From an uncultured Clostridia bacterium (GTDB lineage: Bacteria > Bacillota > Clostridia > TANB77 > CAG-508), in contig CARBKU010000049.1 of the NCBI GenBank assembly GCA_948946035.1, forward strand, positions 1 to 8,170: DNA of 8,170 bases. Reading direction: 5' to 3'. A program made the translations under genes and the position numbers. A model generated the notes under the pieces. It saw nothing but the letters and a program-made list of their open reading frames with translations. It did no database searches and had not been told where the DNA came from. Every line of letters starts with the position of its first letter. Positions within the stretch are counted from its first letter, which is position 1. Shown one piece after another: positions 1-5,856 of this stretch.

Positions 1-93
1 ACCTGTATTTAGTATAGTTACTTGTCTATTTTGGTATTTCTTAAATGTATTATGCAAAAACTAAGAAATGAAATCAATTATTTATAAATATTA
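1..93. other. tig downstream spacer
   Basis: This AT-rich spacer lies downstream of tig on the minus strand. I see no convincing intrinsic terminator: the only hairpin (TTTCTTA at 37-43 with TAAGAAA at 62-68) has a 18-base loop and no T tract. Read on the minus strand there is a possible -10 box TATACT (11-16) without a good -35. In many Firmicutes tig is followed by clpP, so this may be the tig-clpP spacer, but the next gene lies outside the window. Confidence 0.4.
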
Positions 94-1380
94 TTATTTT
101 ATTTTGGCATTTTCTACTAAGAAATCTATAGCTTTTTCTGATTCTATTCCTTGTTTTATGTATTTTCTTACATTTTCGTTTTCTAAGAATTCTTTATCTT
201 CTTCTTTTCCATAACTTTTGGCCATTTCTTTCATTTTTTCGTCTATTTCTTCTTTTGTTGCTTCTATTTTTTCAGCTTTAATAACTGCTTCTAAAGCTAA
301 TCTTGATTTGATTCCTTCAATTGCCTGTGGTTCATATTCTTTTCTTACTTCTTCCATTGTTTTTCCCATCATTTGTATATATTGTTCTAACTTTAATCCT
401 TGATATGATAATCTTTGTTCAATTTCTTTTAACATGTTGTCAATTTCCATTTCTATCATTCCACTTGGAATTTCTACTTTTACTTCTTCACATATAGCTT
501 TTATAACTGCATCTTGTGTTTCGTATTTTGCTTTTTCGTCGTTTTGTTTTTGTTGTTTATTTTTTATGTCTTCTTTTAATTCTTTTAATGTATCAAATTC
601 GCTAACGTCTTTTGCAAATTCATCATCTAATTTTGGTAGCTCTTTTTTCTTTATTTCGTTTACTTTTACTTTGAATGTTGCGTCTTTTCCTGCTAAGTCT
701 TTTGAAAAATATTCTTCTGGAAATTTAACTTTTATTTCTTTTTCTTCTCCTATTTTTATTCCTATTACTTGTTCTTCAAATCCTGGTATAAATGTATTAC
801 TTCCAATTTCTAGTTCATGTCCTTCTGCTTTTCCACCTTCAAATGCTTTTCCATCTACGAATCCTTCGAAGTCTATTGTTGCTATATCTCCATTTTCTAC
901 TGGTCTGTCTTCTATTGATATTAGCCTAGAATTGTGTTCTTGCATATGACCTAATTCATGTTCTATGTCTTCGTCTGATACATTATACTCAATTTTTTTG
1001 ATTTCTATACCTTTATATTTTCCTAATTCTGCTTCTGGCTTTGTTTGCATTATTGCTGTGAATATTACGTCTTTTCCTTTTTCTATTTGTGTTACTTCTA
1101 TATCTGGTCTACTTACTATTTCTAGTTTATTTTCTTCTATTGCTTCTTGTAATGATTCTTCTGCTATTTCATTGAATGCATCTTCATAAAATATTTCTTT
1201 TCCATAATATTTTTCTACTATATTCATAGGTGCTTTACCTTTTCTAAATCCTGGTATGTTAAAGTATTTTGCACTTTTAAAATATACTTTTTTTATTGCT
1301 GTATCAAATTTTTCTGCTTCTACTGTTATCTCTAATTTTACTTCGTTTTCATTTTTTGTTTTTTCTAATTTACAATTCAT
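94..1380 (-). CDS. tig: Trigger factor, ribosome-associated chaperone and peptidyl-prolyl isomerase
   Basis: Trigger factor binds at the ribosomal exit tunnel and shields and folds nascent cytosolic chains. The 428-residue product has the three family domains. The N-terminal ribosome-binding domain carries the signature GFRKGKAP at residues 44-51. An FKBP-type isomerase domain follows at about 160-243, from RPVENGDIATIDFEGF through GKDATFKVKVNEIKKKELP. A Lys/Glu-rich helical SurA-like chaperone domain fills 245-428. Length matches the usual 420-450. An in-frame TTG nine bases upstream (1389) could extend the frame, but AAAGGA would abut it with no spacing. The same AAAGGA sits nine bases before the ATG at 1380, so I choose the ATG. 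It is divergent from rpmB and has its own sigma-A-like promoter. Nothing looks degraded. Confidence 0.97.
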   Translation of the reverse strand: MNCKLEKTKNENEVKLEITVEAEKFDTAIKKVYFKSAKYFNIPGFRKGKAPMNIVEKYYGKEIFYEDAFNEIAEESLQEAIEENKLEIVSRPDIEVTQIEKGKDVIFTAIMQTKPEAELGKYKGIEIKKIEYNVSDEDIEHELGHMQEHNSRLISIEDRPVENGDIATIDFEGFVDGKAFEGGKAEGHELEIGSNTFIPGFEEQVIGIKIGEEKEIKVKFPEEYFSKDLAGKDATFKVKVNEIKKKELPKLDDEFAKDVSEFDTLKELKEDIKNKQQKQNDEKAKYETQDAVIKAICEEVKVEIPSGMIEMEIDNMLKEIEQRLSYQGLKLEQYIQMMGKTMEEVRKEYEPQAIEGIKSRLALEAVIKAEKIEATKEEIDEKMKEMAKSYGKEEDKEFLENENVRKYIKQGIESEKAIDFLVENAKIK

Positions 1381-1420
1381 TTTTTTCAATCCTTTCTATG
1401 TTTCTTAAAATGACTTTTTT

Positions 1421-1448
1421 ATTATACCACATTTTTCCTATTTTGCAA
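1421..1448 (-). promoter_or_regulatory. Promoter of tig
   Basis: Read on the minus strand: -35 TTGCAA (1443-1448), a 16-bp spacer, and -10 TATAAT (1421-1426). TGG directly before the -10 makes an extended -10 (TGnTATAAT). Initiation would fall near 1414, giving a leader of about 35 nt before the ATG at 1380. The perfect -10 makes this a strong candidate; the -35 matches TTGACA at four of six positions. Confidence 0.75.
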
Positions 1449-1476
1449 GGAATTTTTTATATTTTGGAAAAAATAC

Positions 1477-1505
1477 TTGTTTTTTTTTTGCATTTATGAT
1501 AAACT
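1477..1505 (+). promoter_or_regulatory. Tentative promoter region of rpmB
   Basis: A promoter for rpmB should lie here, but no box pair is clean. A TTGTTT (1477-1482) runs into a ten-base T tract (1480-1489). The best -10-like hexamers are TATGAT (1495-1500) and, at 17-bp spacing, TAAACT (1500-1505). The exact boxes are uncertain. Confidence 0.3.
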
Positions 1506-1552
1506 AATAAGCAGTCAATTTATTTTAAGATATTAGGAGGTGCAATTTAGAT

Positions 1553-1750
1553 ATGGCAAAATGTGAAATTTGTGAAAAATCAATAAATTATGGTAATAAA
1601 CTTAGCATTACACGTTCTCATATAAGTAAAAGAACTTCACGCACTTGGAAACCAAATTTAAGAACAGTTAAAGCTATTGTAAATGGAGAAACTAAAAAAA
1701 TTCATGTATGTGCTAAATGTTTAAAAAATGGAAAAGTAAAAAGAGCATAA
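1553..1750 (+). CDS. rpmB: 50S ribosomal protein L28, zinc-ribbon form
   Basis: L28 is a small protein of the large ribosomal subunit. The 65-residue product has the family features: an N-terminal MAKCEIC, a basic central stretch (SHISKRTSRTWKPNLRTVK, residues 22-40) that contacts 23S rRNA, and a C-terminal KIHVCAKCLKNGKVKRA. Two CxxC pairs, C4/C7 and C53/C56, make this the cysteine-containing (C+) zinc-binding type rather than the zinc-free paralogue. Length is normal for the Firmicute short form. The ATG is preceded by AGGAGGTG with about ten bases of spacing. The gene stands alone, divergent from tig, and ends inside a hairpin terminator that begins within its last codons. Confidence 0.97.
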   Translation: MAKCEICEKSINYGNKLSITRSHISKRTSRTWKPNLRTVKAIVNGETKKIHVCAKCLKNGKVKRA

Positions 1751-1773
1751 GAGCTCTTTTTGTTTTACTTTTC
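1731..1773. terminator. Bidirectional intrinsic terminator between rpmB and the beta-propeller gene
   Basis: A perfect 9-bp stem (AAAAAGAGC at 1738-1746 with GCTCTTTTT at 1753-1761, loop ATAAGA) overlaps the rpmB stop codon. A second stem layer, GAAAAGTAAAA (1731-1741) with TTTTACTTTTC (1763-1773), can extend it around a small bulge. T-rich tracts follow the stem on both strands, so it can stop rpmB transcripts rightward and the sigma/beta-propeller transcript leftward. Confidence 0.75.
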
Positions 1774-1775
1774 TT

Positions 1776-3707
1776 TTAATCATATTCTAATTTTAATTCT
1801 TTAATTTCTTCTATTGTATTCAAATCATATAAAACAATTTTTGTATTTGACAATGTATAAAATTTATCTCCAATATAAATGGCCCTCTCAATATTTGTTT
1901 TATAATTATTATAATTAACATTTTGCTTTATTTCTCCATACTTTTCAAAACCATTTTCTAAATCAATTTTAAAAATAATAAAACTACTATTATTACTTTT
2001 CGCATTTTTTTCTCTATAATTTACAGGAAATCCAATTAAATCTTTATCTTTATTATAAAATAAAGCCTTATGATTGTTAACTATCTCAGAATATGCATAA
2101 TCTTCGCCAATATTTGTATTAAACATTTCCTTTGGATTTTCTAAGTCTGATACATCAAACATAGACATTTTCATACTAGAATTTGTAATTCCTCCATATC
2201 CATTTGATTTAGTATTATAACCTATTCCAATAATATGTGTTTCATCATATGGATGTAAATAACTACTATATCCAGGTATCTTTAATTCTCCTTTTACTAC
2301 TGGCTTTGTAGGATTTGACAAATCTATAACAAACAATGGGTCAATTTGCTTAAATGTTACTATATACCCTACTTTTCCTATAAATCTTACAGAATATATT
2401 TTTTCGCCTTTTGCTAAATTTTTTATTTTTCCTATCATATTTAAATTCTCATCTAATATATAAAGTTGGTTTGTTGATTCTTCTTCATCGTTTGATGTAG
2501 TTGCAATTCTTAGATTTCCTTCATATTCATCCATTGAAAATTGATTATTTAAATACCCCTTTATTTTCCCTTTACATTTCAACTGAATTTTTGAATCTTC
2601 CATATTAAATTTATAAATAATATTTTCTATTCCTTTTGAAAAATATCCATTTTTATAAATTGATTGTGTTATATACAAATTTTCTTCACTTGCATATATC
2701 GTGTCATTTGCTCCAAAAAATGTTTCTGTAGTTACTTCATTATTATTATTAATATTAAATCCTGCTATTATCATATAATTATTGTATTCTGTTCCTTCAA
2801 AGTATGCAATATTTGTACAGTCAATCTTTTTTGTTTCTCCTGCAATACATGTGTCTTGTATCATTGGTAAAATATCATTATCTTCCATTTTTGCATTATA
2901 AGTAGGCGATTTACTACTAATAAAGTATATATTTTCTCCTACCATTCTTGATTGAATATAATTTCCATCTAATCCTATTTTTCTAATTTGTTTTACACTT
3001 TCTATATCAGATATATCATACACTAACGCTTTAGCCATATAGTTTGATGAAATTCTAGCAGTACATTCTGTTACTTCATTTTTATATTCTTCTGTGTATT
3101 CACTACTATTACCTAATATAATTAATCTGTCTCTATTTATATATAATTCTTTAGGATAAAATTTTTCATTTTTTTCCTCAACTTTTATATTTGATAAAAT
3201 TGTTAAATCATTAGCGTCTATAATATATATTTTTTCATTTGATATATAATAGATATATTTTCCATCTGTTTTTACAATATCTGCTTCATCAACATTTTGC
3301 ACTTGTACATTTGTTGTAGAATAGTCTTCTACTTTAGCTGTATTAGATGACTTTAAAGATGACGTCATAGTATCTGTTACTATGCCTTTTGTCTGTATAT
3401 TTTCCTTTATGTTATTATTCTTATTTAAAGCTTTTCTTAATTGTTCCATATTTTTGAATCTCGGTAATTCATTTTCTATACTTGCAATTTCTGTTGTATT
3501 TAATGTATCTACTGAATTTGGTTGATTCCTTTTATAGTAAATTATACCATAAGAGAATACTAAAACTAGCACTGCACATGCTGCTAAATATTTTATATAT
3601 ACAACTTTACTTTTTTTCTTTTGCTTTATTTTTTCAAAAGTTTTTTCTTTCAATTCTTTTTTTGCTTTAATTTGATTAACTGCATTTCTATAATTTTCTT
3701 TATTCAT
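1776..3707 (-). CDS. Membrane-anchored beta-propeller protein, probable anti-sigma factor or sensor
   Basis: A 643-residue single-pass membrane protein. Residues 1-37 are a basic, helical cytoplasmic segment; about 38-57 are one membrane segment (IKYLAACAVLVLVFSYGIIYY). The rest is extracytoplasmic, with repeated short beta-strand blocks such as KYIYYISNEKIYIIDAND and GYIVTFKQIDPLFVIDLSNP. The motif TTNVQVQNVDEADIVKTDG (131-149) is the hallmark of the secreted WD40-like beta-propeller family (PF09826/COG4880), whose members are of similar length. Start: AAGGAGG lies eight bases before the ATG at 3707, while an upstream in-frame TTG (3713) is only two bases from it. The ATG overlaps the end of the sigma gene by 8 bp (ATGAATAA), so the two are likely translationally coupled. 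Gene order and topology suggest an anti-sigma role; that is inference, and no known anti-sigma domain is evident in the short cytoplasmic segment. Confidence 0.85.
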   Translation of the reverse strand: MNKENYRNAVNQIKAKKELKEKTFEKIKQKKKSKVVYIKYLAACAVLVLVFSYGIIYYKRNQPNSVDTLNTTEIASIENELPRFKNMEQLRKALNKNNNIKENIQTKGIVTDTMTSSLKSSNTAKVEDYSTTNVQVQNVDEADIVKTDGKYIYYISNEKIYIIDANDLTILSNIKVEEKNEKFYPKELYINRDRLIILGNSSEYTEEYKNEVTECTARISSNYMAKALVYDISDIESVKQIRKIGLDGNYIQSRMVGENIYFISSKSPTYNAKMEDNDILPMIQDTCIAGETKKIDCTNIAYFEGTEYNNYMIIAGFNINNNNEVTTETFFGANDTIYASEENLYITQSIYKNGYFSKGIENIIYKFNMEDSKIQLKCKGKIKGYLNNQFSMDEYEGNLRIATTSNDEEESTNQLYILDENLNMIGKIKNLAKGEKIYSVRFIGKVGYIVTFKQIDPLFVIDLSNPTKPVVKGELKIPGYSSYLHPYDETHIIGIGYNTKSNGYGGITNSSMKMSMFDVSDLENPKEMFNTNIGEDYAYSEIVNNHKALFYNKDKDLIGFPVNYREKNAKSNNSSFIIFKIDLENGFEKYGEIKQNVNYNNYKTNIERAIYIGDKFYTLSNTKIVLYDLNTIEEIKELKLEYD

Positions 3708-4176
3708 TTTCAAAACCTCCTTCCAATTTTTCTTTAAGCATTTCTCTTGCTCTAAATAACCATGTTTTTATTGTTCCTTCTTTCGTTTTCATAAGAGTAG
3801 CTATTTCTTTTACTTTGTAACCTTCATAATATAGTAAATATATTACTGTTTTATAGTTTTTTGGTAATTGATTTATTATTGAAAACACTTCTGTTTCCTC
3901 TTGTTTTTCAAATGCAATATTATCTTCTAATACAACTATTTTTTTGTTCCAAGCAGATTGCTTTATGTTTTTTGTTAAGTTTATTGTTACTCTTATAAAC
4001 CATGCTTTTTCATGCTCTTCGTTTTCAAAGTTTGGCATTTTTTCACTATATTTCATGAATACATCTTGAAATACGTCTTCTGCATTTTCTATTGTTTCAC
4101 ATCTTGTTAATGCAATTCTATAGACTGTATCTGCATATTTTTCTATTGTTTGTTTTATATTTTCTTCATTTTGCAT
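3700..4176 (-). CDS. ECF-type (sigma-70 family) RNA polymerase sigma factor
   Basis: This 158-residue protein has the two-domain extracytoplasmic-function sigma layout. Region 2 spans about 10-72: YADTVYRIALTRCETIENAEDVFQDVFMKY-like core-binding helices, then AWFIRVTINLTKN for -10 recognition. Region 4 spans about 96-150: LPKNYKTVIYLLYYEGYKVKEIA with a helix-turn-helix through GTIKTWLFRAREMLKEKL for -35 recognition. There is no region 1 or 3, and the length is typical. The start ATG at 4176 has AGGAGG six bases upstream. The C-terminal codons (EGGFENE) contain the ribosome binding site of the beta-propeller gene, whose ATG overlaps this stop. The two genes probably share a transcript from the promoter near 4241-4268. 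What it regulates besides possibly itself cannot be read from the window. Confidence 0.93.
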   Translation of the reverse strand: MQNEENIKQTIEKYADTVYRIALTRCETIENAEDVFQDVFMKYSEKMPNFENEEHEKAWFIRVTINLTKNIKQSAWNKKIVVLEDNIAFEKQEETEVFSIINQLPKNYKTVIYLLYYEGYKVKEIATLMKTKEGTIKTWLFRAREMLKEKLEGGFENE

Positions 4177-4197
4177 TTTTTCCCTCCTATCTACTAT

Positions 4198-4227
4198 TAA
4201 TACAAAGTAAAATTGGTTTTGGTTTCA
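4198..4227 (-). promoter_or_regulatory. Candidate ECF-type autoregulatory promoter of the sigma operon
   Basis: Read on the minus strand, TGAAAC (4222-4227) matches the AAC-type -35 used by many Bacillus and Clostridium ECF sigmas. A possible -10 region TTGTATTA (4198-4205) lies 16-18 bases downstream. Initiation would be about 20 bases before the start codon. The -10 lacks the classic CGTC, so this is only a candidate. Confidence 0.35.
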
Positions 4228-4240
4228 AAATTCACAAATT

Positions 4241-4268
4241 ATTATACAAGATTAAATTTAAATATCAA
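4241..4268 (-). promoter_or_regulatory. Sigma-A-like promoter of the sigma/beta-propeller operon
   Basis: Read on the minus strand: -35 TTGATA (4263-4268), a 16-bp spacer and a perfect -10 TATAAT (4241-4246). Initiation would fall near 4234, leaving a leader of about 58 nt. The -35 overlaps by three bases a 9-bp direct repeat that flanks a 37-bp palindrome immediately upstream, so that palindrome may affect this promoter. Confidence 0.75.
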
Positions 4269-4320
4269 TATTAATATGGCAATCGCTTAAAATTTTTAAG
4301 CGATTGCCATACAATATTAA
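4266..4320. repeat. 37-bp perfect palindrome flanked by 9-bp direct repeats
   Basis: TATGGCAATCGCTTAAAA (4275-4292) and its exact reverse complement (4294-4311) surround one central T. The direct repeat CAATATTAA abuts both ends with no extra base (4266-4274 and 4312-4320). No T tract follows on either strand, so it is a poor intrinsic terminator. It could be an operator upstream of the sigma-gene -35, or a tiny mobile insertion with a 9-bp target duplication. Confidence 0.7.
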
Positions 4321-4336
4321 GTTTCAGTTTTTAAGG

Positions 4337-4342
4337 TATAAT
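4337..4342 (+). promoter_or_regulatory. Isolated plus-strand TATAAT upstream of the inverted-repeat element
   Basis: A perfect TATAAT lies about 90 bp upstream of the 264-bp element on the plus strand. At 17-bp spacing the -35 position reads ATATTA, a weak match. If used, it would transcribe into the element and could stop at the plus-strand terminator in its right arm. In such AT-rich DNA an isolated TATAAT is weak evidence. Confidence 0.25.
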
Positions 4343-4445
4343 AATTCTATTCGTTTTTTTTCACTAATTTACAAGGAATCTTTGGTGAGAAATAGTTAAA
4401 TTTAAAATTTTCATTATTCATTTCGTTCAAAAAGAACTTGTAAAC

Positions 4446-4477
4446 AAAAAAAAGCATCTTCCACCGTTAAAATGCTT
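4446..4477 (-). terminator. Terminator-like hairpin in the left arm; likely end of the exporter operon transcript
   Basis: Read on the minus strand, AAGCATTTT pairs with AAGATGCTT (9 bp, one G-U) around loop AACGGTGG, followed by eight T's. It is the exact inverted counterpart of the plus-strand hairpin at 4644-4675. Transcripts leaving the exporter operon would reach it after passing the rest of the element, where pairing with the other arm competes with this local fold. Confidence 0.55.
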
Positions 4478-4643
4478 ATTTCTATATTTTGAATGAATAA
4501 CAAATGTGACTGGCATGTGCTTAGAAAGCCTAAAATGATTTTATGGAAAGAGTTCACGCTTGACGTGGAAGGGTGCCATAAAATTATTTTAGACTTTCTT
4601 AGCATATAGAAGAAACCGAGTTATGAATGAAAAATATAGAAAT

Positions 4644-4675
4644 AAGCATTTTAACGGTGGAAGATGCTTTTTTTT
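4644..4675 (+). terminator. Terminator-like hairpin in the right arm, plus-strand orientation
   Basis: AAGCATTTT (4644-4652) pairs with AAGATGCTT (4661-4669), loop AACGGTGG, with a run of eight T's (4668-4675). There is no plus-strand gene upstream for it to serve, so it would make sense as the 3' end of a plus-strand RNA made from the element, or simply as the mirrored copy of the left-arm hairpin. Confidence 0.5.
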
Positions 4676-4690
4676 GCTTATAAGTTCTTT

Positions 4691-5839
4691 TTATCCTATT
4701 CTTCTTTTCTTTTTTGTAATAACATTTGTTATTACTATAAACAATATCAAAAATACTACTATAATTCCCATATTAGTTATAATTGGTTTTAGTGTTTCAA
4801 AATTTATCACTTCTAATTCTTTAATCATTTCATTACTACTAATATAATAATAAGATGGTAATACATGAGCTATTTTTAAAACAGAATCTGGTAGCAATTC
4901 CATTGATACAAATGAACCACATAAAAAGCTAGATCCAAGAGCTATTACATTTACAATTCCATTAATTGCATTTTTATTATTTATCAAATTACCTATTAAA
5001 AATGCTATTGTTACAGCACACATTGTAAATACAAATGAATTTAAAATATATATTAATCCATGTGATGTAAACATTATTTCACCAACCAATACAAAACTTA
5101 ATAATACATAAAAAATCCATAAACAGCAAGCAAATAAAGCATTTGATAATAATAATATTCTGTTATATTTTTTATAATTAGTACTACTAATTATAGTTCT
5201 TTTTGCCACATTTTGTTCTTTAAAGCTAGATAATATTAGACATATTACATATACACATCCTGCTAAAATACTATAATTTGCAAAATTGAAATAAAATGTT
5301 GCATTTGATAAATTATCTACATCTAGTTTAGAAGTAATCTCTACTTCTATTTGTTTTGATAAAGTATCATTAATTTTATTTAACATTTCTTCTTCTGAAT
5401 TAATATTTTTTTGATATGTATTTGCTACTTTTATATATCTTTCTAGCATCATTTCAGCTAAGCTAGCTTGATAGTCTCCTGTACTTTTTATTTCTATTTC
5501 GGGATTTTTACCATTTAAAAAATCTTCTCTATAATTTTCTGGTATATATATAATATAATTTACATCTCTATAAAATAAAGCATCATTAATAGCTTGCTCG
5601 TTATTTTGAATTTCTATAATATTGCTATTTTCCTTAATATATTTAATCAAATTTTCTGTTATTCCTTCTTCTTTATCTTGATTTATAATTAAAACATCTG
5701 GTTTACTTGCAACAAAATTCATGTTTGTGTCACTTGTTTGCATATTAAATATACCGAAAAAAATTAAAATTGCTGTATATAATATAACTGTTACTTTGCA
5801 TTTATTTAATACTTTTAAAAATGTTTTAAATACTGTCAT
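4691..5839 (-). CDS. ABC-2 type exporter permease, second subunit
   Basis: A 382-residue membrane subunit of an ABC exporter. It has one N-terminal membrane segment (about 15-33), a large extracytoplasmic domain (about 34-184), then five membrane segments near 185-206, 228-255, 262-287, 293-314 and 355-374. It ends in a basic KKKRRIG tail. This one-plus-five topology is typical of ABC2_membrane_3 permeases, in the DrrB/YhaP-like broad group. RVDNYIIYIPENYREDF-like strands in the ectodomain match the first permease's layout, suggesting old duplication and a heterodimer. The start ATG at 5839 has AAGGAGC five bases upstream, and the gene follows the first permease after 17 bases. Its TAA shares two bases with the end of the 264-bp inverted repeat. 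Substrate unknown. Confidence 0.88.
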   Translation of the reverse strand: MTVFKTFLKVLNKCKVTVILYTAILIFFGIFNMQTSDTNMNFVASKPDVLIINQDKEEGITENLIKYIKENSNIIEIQNNEQAINDALFYRDVNYIIYIPENYREDFLNGKNPEIEIKSTGDYQASLAEMMLERYIKVANTYQKNINSEEEMLNKINDTLSKQIEVEITSKLDVDNLSNATFYFNFANYSILAGCVYVICLILSSFKEQNVAKRTIISSTNYKKYNRILLLSNALFACCLWIFYVLLSFVLVGEIMFTSHGLIYILNSFVFTMCAVTIAFLIGNLINNKNAINGIVNVIALGSSFLCGSFVSMELLPDSVLKIAHVLPSYYYISSNEMIKELEVINFETLKPIITNMGIIVVFLILFIVITNVITKKKRRIG

Positions 5840-5856
5840 GTTTGCTCCTTTCTTAT

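Larger units (their letters stand above)
4177..4690. other. Gene-free region between the sigma operon and the exporter operon
   Basis: About 510 bases with no credible protein gene. From left to right it holds the sigma operon leader and promoters (4177-4268), the palindrome with direct repeats (4266-4320), and an AT-rich stretch (4321-4428). The last has one good TATAAT on the plus strand (4337-4342) without a recognisable -35, and a T8 run (4354-4361). The 264-bp nested inverted repeat follows (4429-4692). Short open frames here read through the inverted repeat arms, lack ribosome binding sites and are not convincing. Confidence 0.6.
4429..4692. repeat. 264-bp nested inverted-repeat element, possible long-hairpin RNA or MITE-like unit
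   Basis: Two 72-bp arms (4429-4500 and 4621-4692) are reverse complements, with a 46-bp stretch (4445-4490 with 4631-4676) that is perfect. Only two mismatches lie outside it on the outer side, and a symmetrical GAATGA/GAATGA loop on the inner side. A 14/13-base internal loop (4502-4515 and 4607-4619) separates this from a second stem of 31 pairs (4516-4546 with 4576-4606; two G-U pairs and two mismatches in plus-strand RNA). The apical region (4547-4575) holds a mini-hairpin, CACG/CGTG with loop CTTGA. The right arm ends within the stop codon of the neighbouring permease. I find no transposase or target duplication at its ends and do not recognise the family. Confidence 0.8.

Noticed and set aside
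37..68. Hairpin TTTCTTA/TAAGAAA downstream of tig as a terminator
   Set aside because: The loop is 18 bases, the stem is AT-only apart from one pair, and no T tract follows on either strand.
434..949. Plus-strand open frame of 171 codons opposite tig
   Set aside because: It is the antisense shadow of a clear trigger factor gene; it is Ser/Phe-rich, as expected from reading AT-rich Lys/Glu codons backwards.
4414..4605. Minus-strand open frame of 63 codons inside the inverted-repeat element
   Set aside because: It reads through one arm and the inner stem, has no ribosome binding site and no protein-like character; the base pairing explains the sequence better.
4429..4692. Retron or group II intron RNA
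   Set aside because: No reverse transcriptase is in the window, and the fold is a single nested hairpin without the recognisable msr/msd or intron domain layout.
4429..4692. Integron attC site or CRISPR repeats
   Set aside because: No integrase, no attC core boxes, no spacer-repeat periodicity and no cas genes; there are only two arms and they are inverted.
4429..4692. Insertion sequence with target-site duplication
   Set aside because: There is no transposase, and the bases flanking 4429 and 4692 do not form a convincing direct repeat, so mobility is only a hypothesis.
4623..4847. Plus-strand open frame of 74 codons running from the right arm into the permease gene
   Set aside because: It is mostly the antisense of the permease C-terminus, with no ribosome binding site.
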